Shown here piece by piece: positions 6,823 through 13,938 of a stretch of DNA of 13,978 bases. The notes under the pieces were generated by a model that was given only the letters and a program-made list of their open reading frames with translations, ran no database searches and was not told the DNA's origin. Both the position numbers and the translations under genes were made by a program. Source of the stretch: Actinomycetes bacterium (GTDB taxonomy: Bacteria > Actinomycetota > Actinomycetes > Mycobacteriales > Micromonosporaceae); the NCBI GenBank assembly GCA_021793335.1, contig JAJYSW010000065.1, forward strand, positions 1 through 13,978, written 5' to 3'. Within the stretch, counting starts at the first letter, position 1. Each line of letters opens with the position of its first letter.

Positions 6823-8049
6823 TCAGTGGGGTGCGGTCGGCGTTCGGGGCCGCAGCTCGGCCTTGCCGAGCGCGGCCAGGTGGACCTCGTCGGGGCCGTC
6901 GGCAAGGCGCATGGCGCGCGCGGCGGCGAACATCTCGGCCAGTGGCTGCTCGTGGGACAGCCCGGCGGCGCCGAACAGCTGGATCGCGCGGTCGAGGATG
7001 CGCTGCACGGCGCGCGGCACGGCGATCTTGATGGCCTGGATTTCGGTCATGGCCTGTTTGTTGCCGACGGTGTCCATGAGCCAGGCGGTCTTGAGCACCA
7101 GCAGCCGCAGGGCCTCCACTTCGATGCGGGACTCGGCCGCCCAGGTGCGGACGGTGCCCTTGTCGGCGAGGAGGCCGCCGAACGCGGTGCGTTCGCTCGC
7201 GCGTTCGCGGACGAGGTCGAGGGCGCGTTCGGCCATGCCGATCGCCCGCATGCAGTGGTGGACGCGCCCGGGACCGAGGCGGGCCTGGGCGATCGCGAAG
7301 CCGCTGCCCTCCTCGCCGATGAGGTTCGCGGCGGGCACGCGGACGTTCTCGAAGAGGATCTCGGCGTGGCCGCCGTGGTCGCGGTCGTCGTAGCCGAACA
7401 CGGGCAGGGAGCGGACCACGGTCACGCCGGGGGTCTTGCGCGGGACCAGGATCATCGACTGCTGCCGGTGGCGGGGCCCCTCGGGGTCGGTCTTGCCCAT
7501 GACGATGAGGATCGCGCAGTCGGGGTTCATCGCCCCGGTGGCGAACCACTTGCGGCCGTTGATGACGTACTGCTCGCCCTCGCGGCGGATGCCGGTGGCG
7601 ATCTGGGAGGCGTCCGAGGAGGCCACCGCGGGCTCGGTCATGCAGAACGCCGAGCGGATGCGCCCCTCCAGGAGCGGTTCGAGCCATTCGGCGCGCTGTT
7701 CGGGCGAGCCGAACTGGGCGAGCAGCTCCATGTTGCCGGTGTCGGGGGCGGCGCAGTTCATCGCCACGGGGGCGAGCCGGGGGCTGCGTCCGGACAGTTC
7801 GGCCACGGGCGCATATTGGAGGTTGGTCAGCTCGCCGCCGTGCACTCCGGGCAGGAACAGGTTCCACAGTCCCCGTTCGCGGGCGGCCCGCTGGAGGGCT
7901 CGGACGACGGGGCGCGGCGACCAGTCGTCGGGGGTGGCCTCGACCTCGGCCGCCAGCACGGGTTCGGCGGGTATCACGCACTCGTCGAGGAAGGCGCGCA
8001 CGGCCTCGGTTTTCGCGCGGGTGAGCGCGTCGGGGGCGAACTCCATCAT
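6823..8049 (-). CDS. Acyl-CoA dehydrogenase, ACAD10/ACAD11-like (LvaC type)
   Basis: The 408-residue flavoprotein has FCMTEPAVASSD at 135-146, the C-terminal helical domain with SERTAFGGLLADKGT at 285-299, and LFGAAGLSHEQPLAEMF at 358-374. Near the end, RLADGPDEVH (381-390) puts Asp384 where most acyl-CoA dehydrogenases have the catalytic Glu of YEGT. This is the pattern of the ACAD10/ACAD11 group, which by published work acts on 4-phospho-acyl-CoA made by a linked kinase. The gene begins ATGATG; the first ATG overlaps the kinase stop (ATGA) and the second would remove one residue. GGAAAGGA lies just upstream. Coupling to the kinase gene mirrors the kinase-dehydrogenase fusion of the animal enzymes. 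Substrate is inferred only. Confidence 0.9.
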   Translation of the reverse strand: MMEFAPDALTRAKTEAVRAFLDECVIPAEPVLAAEVEATPDDWSPRPVVRALQRAARERGLWNLFLPGVHGGELTNLQYAPVAELSGRSPRLAPVAMNCAAPDTGNMELLAQFGSPEQRAEWLEPLLEGRIRSAFCMTEPAVASSDASQIATGIRREGEQYVINGRKWFATGAMNPDCAILIVMGKTDPEGPRHRQQSMILVPRKTPGVTVVRSLPVFGYDDRDHGGHAEILFENVRVPAANLIGEEGSGFAIAQARLGPGRVHHCMRAIGMAERALDLVRERASERTAFGGLLADKGTVRTWAAESRIEVEALRLLVLKTAWLMDTVGNKQAMTEIQAIKIAVPRAVQRILDRAIQLFGAAGLSHEQPLAEMFAAARAMRLADGPDEVHLAALGKAELRPRTPTAPH

Positions 8050-9107
8050 GTGTCCTTTCCGGCCGACGCCCGCGCCAGCCCTTCGTCGGCCAGCGGCGTC
8101 ACCAGATCGCCGATCGTGTCGAACCCTTCGCCGACGGTCTGCCCGCCGGTATAGCGGTAGTGGATGCCCTCCAAGATCACCGCGAGTTTGTAGCAGGCGA
8201 ACGCCCGGTACCAGGACAGGTCGGGCACGGCGGTCCCGGCGCGGGCGGCGTAGGCGTCGGCCAGCTCCGCGAACGCCGGGTAGCCGGCCTCGGGCACGAC
8301 CGCGCCCGAGGCGGCCTCGCCGCCGGGCAGGTCGCGGATGTGCCAGTACATCCCGAGCATGCCGAGGTCCACGAGCGGGTCGCCGAGCGTGGCCATCTCC
8401 CAGTCGAGGACGGCGGCGACACGCGGCGCGTCGGGGTCGCCCGCGACGATCAGGTTGTCGAGCCGGTAATCGCCGTGGACGATGCCCGAGCGCGCCCCGC
8501 TTTCGGGGACGGAGCGCGCGAGGCGCTCCTGGAGCGCGTCGAGGGCGGGGAGCTCGCGCGAGCGGGAAGCGTCGTACTGGCGGCGCCAGGTCCTCATCTG
8601 CCGGTCGAGGTAGCCGCGGGGGCGGCCGAAGTCGCCCAGGCCGACGGTCTCGGGGTCCACCGCGTGCAGCTCGGCCAGGACTTCGGCCAGTTCGAGGCCG
8701 AGCCTTCGCAGGCCGGCGGGTGTCCATCGCCCGTTCTGCTCGGGGCGGGACAGCACTTGGCCGGCGACGTGCTCCATGAGGAAGAAGTCCGTGCCGGTCA
8801 CCTCGTTCGCCTCGGTGTCGTCGACGAGGTCGACGGTGGGCGGCACGGGGACGATGCCGTGCAGCGCCGAGACGACCCGGTGTTCGCGGCGCATGTCGTG
8901 CGCCGTGGACAGGACGTGGCCCAGGGGCGGGCGGCGCAGCACGAGCGGTACGGCCGCGCCGTCCACCCGGTAGGTGAGGTTGCTGCGGCCGCCGTCGATC
9001 AGCGCGGCCCGCAGCGGCCCGTCGCCGGCCAGGGCCGGGTGCCTGCGAGTCAGCCAACGGTCCAGGCCCTGCACATCGAGTCCTGGCGCCGCGGGTGGCT
9101 CCGTCAT
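8046..9107 (-). CDS. APH-family kinase, LvaA/ACAD11 kinase-domain type
   Basis: The 353-residue protein has an aminoglycoside-phosphotransferase fold: GGRSNLTYRV at 39-48, VLRRPPLGH at 56-64, the catalytic loop HGDYRLDN at 211-218 (Asp213 and Asn218) and the metal-binding DWE at 235-237 in VLDWEMATLGDPLVDLG. These are the forms found in the kinase domains of ACAD10/ACAD11 and in LvaA, not those of resistance enzymes. The expected reaction is phosphorylation of a hydroxyl on a hydroxyacyl-CoA. The stop overlaps the next gene, its presumed partner dehydrogenase, by 4 nt. ATG 9107 follows GGAAAGGA at 6 nt. Upstream lies a 72-nt gap with a strong hairpin. Calling it an antibiotic-resistance gene would be wrong on this evidence. 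Confidence 0.9.
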   Translation of the reverse strand: MTEPPAAPGLDVQGLDRWLTRRHPALAGDGPLRAALIDGGRSNLTYRVDGAAVPLVLRRPPLGHVLSTAHDMRREHRVVSALHGIVPVPPTVDLVDDTEANEVTGTDFFLMEHVAGQVLSRPEQNGRWTPAGLRRLGLELAEVLAELHAVDPETVGLGDFGRPRGYLDRQMRTWRRQYDASRSRELPALDALQERLARSVPESGARSGIVHGDYRLDNLIVAGDPDAPRVAAVLDWEMATLGDPLVDLGMLGMYWHIRDLPGGEAASGAVVPEAGYPAFAELADAYAARAGTAVPDLSWYRAFACYKLAVILEGIHYRYTGGQTVGEGFDTIGDLVTPLADEGLARASAGKDT

Positions 9108-9129
9108 TCGGTTTCCTTTCCAGTCGGTT

Positions 9130-9159
9130 CGCTCGGGCGCCGGGCGGGGCGCCCGAGCG
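9130..9159 (-). terminator. Intercistronic hairpin between binding-protein and kinase genes
   Basis: A perfect 12-bp inverted repeat (9130-9141 with 9148-9159, core GCTCGGGCGCC/GGCGCCCGAGC) has a 6-nt loop and lies in the only sizeable gap inside the operon. There is no T tract, so it may act as a partial terminator or as an mRNA 3' stabiliser that favours expression of the binding protein over the downstream enzymes. Confidence 0.6.
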
Positions 9160-9179
9160 GGTGGGCGCTCGCGGCCGTC

Positions 9180-10448
9180 TTATTGCGGCGGCTGCGGGAT
9201 GCCCTCGTGCTCCAGCGGCACCGGTTCGGCCTCGACGGTCGTCACCTGGCCGGCGGCGACGCTGTAGGTGGTGCCCACGTAGTCCTGCACGCCGTCGTCG
9301 ACGGTCGTGATGCCGACGCCGCGGTAGGCCGCGTGGTCGTCTTCGCCGTAGGAGAGCGGCACGATGCCGTTGCCGAGCAGGTCGCCGGATTCGATGGCCG
9401 CGACGAGGGATTCGCGCGTGGGGTCCTCGCCGGCGGCGGCGAGCGCCTCGGCGAAGAGGTAGCCCACGCTCATGCCGAAGACGGTGTTGCCGGTGAACGG
9501 CGCGCCGTCGTTGTACTCCTCGTTGATCCGGTGGAACAGTTCGACCCAGTCGTCGTCGGGGCTGAACGGCAGGTAGTTCACGCTGACCATGCCCTGGAGG
9601 AGCAGGGGGGCGGTGTCCTCGCCGAGGTAGCCGGCGAGCGTCGGGTAGTCGCCGCCGGAGGAGGAGACGTACCACTGCGGGAACCAGTCGAGTGCGGCGG
9701 CCGTGCCGACCGCCATGGCGGTGAAGCCGTTGATGGTGGCGAGGATGTTGACTTCGCAGCCGGCCTCCATCATGGCCCCGATCTGGGCGGTGAGGTCCTC
9801 GTTGGCGGTGGAGTAGGTCTGTATCTCGGCGATCTCGTTGCCGCCCACGACGGCTTCGACGCCTTCGAGGACGCCTTCGCCGTAGTCGTCGTCCTGTCCG
9901 AGGACGCAGATCGTCGCATCGGGGCGCTGCTCGATCGCGTACTGCGCCAGGGCCGCGCCCTCGGTGACGTAGTCGGCGTTGAAGGCGAAGGTGTTCGGGT
10001 AGACGCCCGGCTGGTTCCAGGTGAGCGATCCGGAGGAGACGAACAGGTCGGGCACCTCCTGTTCGTCCAGGTAGTCGAGCACGGAGGCGTGGGTGGGCGT
10101 GCCGAGGCCGTTGACGATGGCGAAGACCCGGTCCTCGGTGACGAGCTGGCGTACCGCGGTCTGGGTGTTGGCCGGGTCGTATGCGTCGTCTTTGACGATG
10201 TACTCGATGTCGCGGCCGTGGATGCCGCCGTTGTCGTTGACGTAGGCGAAGTAGGCCGCGGTGGCCGCGGAGATCGTGGAGTAGCCGGCGGCGGCCGGGC
10301 CGGTGAGCGGCTGGTGGGTGCCGATGGTCACCGTGTCGTCGGTGACGCCGGGCGTGTCGTCCTCGCCGGGGGTGCTGCATGCGACCAGTCCGAGGAGCGC
10401 CGCGGCCGTCAGGGCCGCGACGACCGTGGTTCCGGTGGGGGTGTGCAT
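9180..10448 (-). CDS. ABC transporter substrate-binding lipoprotein (Liv/HAAT type)
   Basis: The 422-residue protein starts with a lipoprotein signal peptide: hydrophobic core at about residues 8-23 and lipobox LVAC with Cys24. The mature part begins with an acidic linker, then TVTIGTHQPLTGPAAAGYST, typical of the Peripla_BP_6 fold (leucine/isoleucine/valine, amide and aromatic-acid binding proteins). It should be tethered outside the membrane and deliver ligand to the LivHM-like permease. The ligand is not predictable; this family also serves aromatic and other carboxylic acids. ATG 10448 has a GAGAGGTGAT site upstream. The gene follows livM by only 5 nt and is the fifth gene of the operon. 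A hairpin after its TAA may raise its relative expression. Confidence 0.93.
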   Translation of the reverse strand: MHTPTGTTVVAALTAAALLGLVACSTPGEDDTPGVTDDTVTIGTHQPLTGPAAAGYSTISAATAAYFAYVNDNGGIHGRDIEYIVKDDAYDPANTQTAVRQLVTEDRVFAIVNGLGTPTHASVLDYLDEQEVPDLFVSSGSLTWNQPGVYPNTFAFNADYVTEGAALAQYAIEQRPDATICVLGQDDDYGEGVLEGVEAVVGGNEIAEIQTYSTANEDLTAQIGAMMEAGCEVNILATINGFTAMAVGTAAALDWFPQWYVSSSGGDYPTLAGYLGEDTAPLLLQGMVSVNYLPFSPDDDWVELFHRINEEYNDGAPFTGNTVFGMSVGYLFAEALAAAGEDPTRESLVAAIESGDLLGNGIVPLSYGEDDHAAYRGVGITTVDDGVQDYVGTTYSVAAGQVTTVEAEPVPLEHEGIPQPPQ

Positions 10449-10453
10449 TCCGA

Positions 10454-11518
10454 TCACCTCTCTGTGTTCGTGGAAGGCTTCGAGTCGTTGGAAGGGGGCG
10501 CCTCGCCGGGAGGCGTCGGGGCCGGTTCGGACGGTGCGGTCTTCGGGCGGCGGAGACCGGTCAGGAGGCCGGCGATGCCCTCGGGCCGGGCGAGGGTCAC
10601 CGCGATGACGACCGCGCCGAACAGGAGGACGGCGAGGTTGCCGTCCAGGCGCCGCCCGAGGTCGGCGGGGACGGCCTCGGCGGCCGTGTCGATCAGCCAG
10701 GGCAGGGCGACGACGAGGACGGAGCCGATCGCGGCCCCGCCGATGCTGCCGAGGCCGCCGAGGACGGCGGCGACTACGAGCAGCAGGGAGAAGGCGATCC
10801 CGTAGCCGCCGGGGGCGACCTGCTGGGTGGCGACGGCCAGCGCCGCTCCGCCGAGCCCGGCGGGGATCGCGCCGGCGACGAACGCGCCGGTCTTGACCGG
10901 GCCGGGGTTCACTCCGGACAGTCGTGCGGCGGTCTCGTCGTCGAGTACGGCGCGCATGCGCAGGCCGTGGCGTCCCGAGCGGAGCGCGACGAGCGGTGTC
11001 ACGGCCGCCGCGCTGATGACGATCGCGAGCCACGCGTGCCACTGCTCGATCGCGATGAGGGAGGAGAGCGCTTCGGGCACGGGGAGGAGCGGGGCCGATC
11101 GGCCTTGTTCGCCGCCGAGCGGGAGCACGTTCGCCGCCGAGGGCAGGGCGATGACCAGGGCGAGGGTGAGTCCGGCGAGGTAGGGGCCGTGGAGTCGGGC
11201 GGCCGCCAGGCCGAGCAGGAGTCCGAGGATGCCGGCGGTGAGCGCGGCGCCGATGAGTCCGGCGAGGAGGGCGACCGGCAGGGGCGCGACGTCCGCGGTG
11301 GCCGTGGCGGCGGCCGCGTAGCCGTAGCCGCCGGCGGCCATGAGGACCGCGTGGCCGAGGGAGAGCTGACCGGTGAGCCCTATGAGGACTGTCAGTCCGG
11401 CGACGGCGGCGAAGACGCCGGCGGCGGTGGCGAGCTGGTAGTTGCGGAAGGGGTCGAGGCCGAAGGTCGCGGCGATCGCGGCCAGGGTGATCGCTGCGGC
11501 GCGCAGGGTGAGTCTCAT
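10454..11518 (-). CDS. livM: Branched-chain amino acid-type ABC permease LivM
   Basis: This 354-residue integral membrane protein has many hydrophobic helices. It shows the permease hallmark LTVLIGLTGQLSLGHAVLMA at 42-61 and the cytoplasmic loop contacting the ATPase at about 178-226 (RSGRHGLRMRAVLDDETAAR, then LSGVNPGPVKTGAFVAGAIP). With LivH it would form the channel of an importer. It ends in a hydrophilic, proline-rich tail of about 30 residues (324-354) beyond the last helix, which most LivM proteins lack. ATG 11518 overlaps the livH stop by 4 nt (ATGA), and GGAGG lies about 10 nt upstream. Transported compound unknown; the acyl-CoA genes downstream suggest an organic acid rather than an amino acid. 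Confidence 0.92.
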   Translation of the reverse strand: MRLTLRAAAITLAAIAATFGLDPFRNYQLATAAGVFAAVAGLTVLIGLTGQLSLGHAVLMAAGGYGYAAAATATADVAPLPVALLAGLIGAALTAGILGLLLGLAAARLHGPYLAGLTLALVIALPSAANVLPLGGEQGRSAPLLPVPEALSSLIAIEQWHAWLAIVISAAAVTPLVALRSGRHGLRMRAVLDDETAARLSGVNPGPVKTGAFVAGAIPAGLGGAALAVATQQVAPGGYGIAFSLLLVVAAVLGGLGSIGGAAIGSVLVVALPWLIDTAAEAVPADLGRRLDGNLAVLLFGAVVIAVTLARPEGIAGLLTGLRRPKTAPSEPAPTPPGEAPPSNDSKPSTNTER

Positions 11519-12393
11519 GCTGTTCTGGCCTCCTTCGCGGCGAAGAGCCCGCCGGGCCGCAGCAGGAGCACGGCCGTCAGCAGAGCCAGGACGGCCAGCG
11601 GGGCGGCGGCGGCCGAGACGTATCCGGTGACGAGGCTGACGAGCACGCCGATGCCGAGTCCGGCCGTGAGTGCACCGATCGGCGAGTCGAGTCCGCCGAC
11701 CACGGCCACCGCGAAGGCGTTGACGAACAGCAGGTCGACCGAGTGCGGGTTGAGGCCGAGTTCGACGGGCACGAGCAGCAGTGCCGCGAGGGACGCGGTG
11801 GCCAGCGAGAGCGTCCAGCCGATGGTCGCCATCCGCGGCACGCGCACGCCGAGCAGTCGGGAGGTCTCGGGGGCGAAGGCCGCAGCCCGCAGCCGCAGCC
11901 CGAGGGAGGTCTTGGCGAACAGGAGCGCGAGCGCGCCCATCACTGCCGCGGCCGTGGCGAGGACGAACAGGTTGTAGGGGGAGAGCACGGGGACGCCGCC
12001 GATCACGATGGGGCTCTCGGAGAACGGCGGGCGCATCGGCCGGTGCTGGGGGCCGAAGGCGATCGCGAGGCCGGCCTGGAGCACCATGACCAGTCCGATG
12101 GCGCAGATCATGCCGGGTAGGGGTGTCCGGTTCGGGAGGCGTCGCATGAGGCCGCGTTCGACGGCCGCGCCGAGTAGCGCCCCGGTGAGGAGCCCGCCGA
12201 GGAGTCCGATCCAGTACGAGCCGGAGGCCGCGGTCAGGGCGAAGGCGGCGTATACGGCGACCACGGCCATGGCGGCCTGAGCGAAGTTCACGACGCGGGC
12301 CGCGCGCCAGACGATGACGAGGGACAGGGCGAACAGCGCCAGGACGGCGCCGCGCGCGAGTCCGTTCGAGAGGAGGAAGACGAACCGTTCCAC
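11515..12393 (-). CDS. livH: Branched-chain amino acid-type ABC permease LivH
   Basis: The 292-residue membrane protein has the usual length and helix pattern of LivH. It begins LLSNGLARGAVLALFALSL, then VVNFAQAAMAVVAVYAAF at 34-51, where LivH proteins carry a conserved N-F-A/G-Q/H segment. The ATPase-contact loop TSLGLRLRAAAFAPETSRLL is at about 166-185, with VVGGLDSPIGALTAG near 231-245. It pairs with LivM as the second half of the channel. Translation starts at GTG 12393 with AAAGGAGG 5 nt upstream. The gene lies 12 nt after livF and overlaps livM by 4 nt, so the transporter genes are translated as a coupled set. Confidence 0.92.
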   Translation of the reverse strand: MERFVFLLSNGLARGAVLALFALSLVIVWRAARVVNFAQAAMAVVAVYAAFALTAASGSYWIGLLGGLLTGALLGAAVERGLMRRLPNRTPLPGMICAIGLVMVLQAGLAIAFGPQHRPMRPPFSESPIVIGGVPVLSPYNLFVLATAAAVMGALALLFAKTSLGLRLRAAAFAPETSRLLGVRVPRMATIGWTLSLATASLAALLLVPVELGLNPHSVDLLFVNAFAVAVVGGLDSPIGALTAGLGIGVLVSLVTGYVSAAAAPLAVLALLTAVLLLRPGGLFAAKEARTA

Positions 12394-12405
12394 GGGGGCC
12401 TCCTT

Positions 12406-13122
12406 TCAGAATCCGAGGTAGGCGCGCCGGAGCGCGGGGTCGGCGGCGAGTTCGGCGGCGGGCCGGTCGGCGACCACCGCGCCGAGGGACAGGACCATGC
12501 CGCGGTCGGCGATGGACAGGGCTCCGGTGACGTTCTGCTCGGCGAGGAGCACGGTCAGGCCGGTGCGTTCGGCGGTGTCGCGCAGGACGCCGAGGAGTTG
12601 GGCGACCACGAGCGGGGCGAGTCCGAGCGAGGGTTCGTCGAGCAGCAGCACCGTGGGTTCGGCGACGAGGGCGCGGGCGAGGGCGAGCATCTGGCGTTCG
12701 CCGCCGGAGAGGGTGTGCCCGGCCGCGTCGCGGCGGCGGGCGAGCGGTTCGAACAGCTCGTAGGCGGCCTCGACGGCGCGGGTGCGGGCCGGGCCGCGGT
12801 GTCGCCACAGCGCGCCGAGGCGGAGGTTCTCTTCGACGGTGAGTTCGGCGACGACGCTGCGTCCTTCGGGGACGAGGGCCAGTCCTCGCCGGATTCGGTC
12901 CTCGGTGGACAGGCCGGTCAGGTCCGCGCCGTCGAGCAGGATGCGGCCGCCGCCGACCGGGGCCAGGCCGGTGAGGGCTCGCAGGAGCGTGGTCTTCCCC
13001 GCGCCGTTCGCTCCCAGCAGGGCGAGGACCGCGCCGTCGGGCACGTCCAGGCTCAGCTCGTCGAGCACGGGCGCTCCGTCGCCGTAGCCGACGGTCAGGC
13101 GCCGGCATTCCAGGGCGCTCAT
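12406..13122 (-). CDS. livF: ABC transporter ATP-binding protein LivF
   Basis: The 238-residue ATPase shows Walker A GANGAGKTT at 37-45, VPEGRSV at 84-90 in the Q-loop position as usual for LivF, signature LSGGERQ at 138-144, Walker B VLLLDEPSLGL at 158-168 and LLAEQN at 192-197. It ends ALRRAYLGF, a typical LivF C-terminus. It would pair with LivG to power the importer. ATG 13122 overlaps the livG stop by 4 nt (ATGA) and has GGAGG 7 nt upstream. All nucleotide-binding motifs look intact, unlike the signature of its partner LivG. Confidence 0.94.
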   Translation of the reverse strand: MSALECRRLTVGYGDGAPVLDELSLDVPDGAVLALLGANGAGKTTLLRALTGLAPVGGGRILLDGADLTGLSTEDRIRRGLALVPEGRSVVAELTVEENLRLGALWRHRGPARTRAVEAAYELFEPLARRRDAAGHTLSGGERQMLALARALVAEPTVLLLDEPSLGLAPLVVAQLLGVLRDTAERTGLTVLLAEQNVTGALSIADRGMVLSLGAVVADRPAAELAADPALRRAYLGF

Positions 13123-13862
13123 GATGCCGCCTCCAGGCCGAGGTACGCCTCTTCGACGGCGGGGTCGGTTCGGACCCGGTCGGGAGGGCCGGAGGCGATG
13201 ACTTTGCCGAAGTCGAGGACGATCACGCGGTCGGCGACGTCCATGACGAAGTCGACGTGGTGTTCCACGAGCAGGACGGCGCACCCGCGCCCCGCGACCG
13301 CGCGGACGGTCTCGGCGAGCGCGGCGATGTCGGTCTCGCCGAGGCCGCCGGCGGGTTCGTCGAGCAGGAGGAGGTCGGGTTCGGTGACGAGGGCGCGCGC
13401 GAGCGCGACGCGTTTGCGCTCAGGGTACGGGAGGGTTCCGGCGGGCCGGTCGGCGAGCGCGGCGAGGTCGAGTTCGGCGAGGGTCGTGTGGGCGCGTTCG
13501 GCGCTGCGGGCGGGGGCGCGGAGGCCGGAGAGCGGTACGAGGACGTTCTCGAGCACGCTCATCCGCTCGAAGAGTCCGAGCCCTTGGAGGGTGCGGGAGA
13601 CTCCGGCGGCCTGGAGCCGGGCGGTGGGCGGCGCGGGACGTCCCGCGATCCGCACGTTTCCGCGCCGGGGGCGCACGAGGGCGCATACGGCGTTGAAGAC
13701 GGTGGTCTTGCCCGCGCCGTTCGGTCCGATGAGGGCGACGGTCTCGCCTTGGTCCACTGTGAAGGACACGCCGTCGAGGGCTTTGAGGCCGCCGAAGGAC
13801 ACGTCGAGGTCTTCGACCTCCAGTGGGGGCGGGGCGCTGCGGGGAGGGGTCGTGGTCGTCAT
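13119..13862 (-). CDS. livG: ABC transporter ATP-binding protein LivG
   Basis: First gene of the operon, giving a 247-residue ATPase with Walker A GPNGAGKTT at 46-54, Q-loop Gln93 (SRTLQ), Walker B LLLLDEP at 164-170 and EHH at 200-202. The signature region reads LPYPERKR (144-151) where LivG proteins usually have LSYG or LPYG followed by E/Q/D, so the conserved glycine is replaced by proline. ATG 13862 is chosen because it gives the normal family length and leaves room for a promoter. A GTG at 13910 is in frame but has no ribosome binding site and lies only 11 bp from the operator. The GAGGTG ahead of ATG 13862 is about 12 nt away, so the start is not certain. Confidence 0.88.
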   Translation of the reverse strand: MTTTTPPRSAPPPLEVEDLDVSFGGLKALDGVSFTVDQGETVALIGPNGAGKTTVFNAVCALVRPRRGNVRIAGRPAPPTARLQAAGVSRTLQGLGLFERMSVLENVLVPLSGLRAPARSAERAHTTLAELDLAALADRPAGTLPYPERKRVALARALVTEPDLLLLDEPAGGLGETDIAALAETVRAVAGRGCAVLLVEHHVDFVMDVADRVIVLDFGKVIASGPPDRVRTDPAVEEAYLGLEAAS

Positions 13863-13920
13863 CGTCGTGTTCGGCACCTCGTCGTGTCGGAAAGGGGTAA
13901 CGCCTGTCACTGTACACGAA

Positions 13921-13938
13921 ATACCGACCGGACGGTAT
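13921..13938. promoter_or_regulatory. Putative TetR-type operator upstream of the ABC/acyl-CoA operon
   Basis: The site reads ATACCGACCGGACGGTAT: perfect 6-bp arms ATACCG/CGGTAT around a near-symmetric centre, 58 bp upstream of livG ATG 13862. On the minus strand TACAGT (13914-13909) just downstream is a possible -10 element with no good -35. The site shares 15 of 18 bases with 3814-3831, and both derive from ATACCGACCGGTCGGTAT. The same regulator probably binds both. Confidence 0.6.

Noticed and set aside
5140..8154. A plus-strand open frame of 1004 codons running across the ligase, dehydrogenase and kinase genes
   Set aside because: It is antisense to three genes with complete catalytic motifs. 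Its composition (Gly, Val, Asp, His and Arg-rich, no domains) is the usual mirror of G/C third positions.
8046..9107. The APH-family gene as an antibiotic-resistance phosphotransferase
   Set aside because: Its motifs (VLRRPP, HGDYRLDN, DWEMATLGDPLVDLG) and its coupling to an acyl-CoA dehydrogenase point to the ACAD11/LvaA kinase group.
8050..10380. Upstream extension of the ACAD10/11-like dehydrogenase frame to 10380
   Set aside because: The extension is arginine/proline-rich sequence in the shadow frame of the kinase and binding-protein genes. The real start is the ATGATG at 8049 with a ribosome binding site and overlap with the kinase stop.
11519..13108. Upstream extension of the LivM frame to 13108
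   Set aside because: It is Arg/Pro/His-rich shadow sequence across livH and livF. LivM begins at ATG 11518 with the usual 4-nt overlap.
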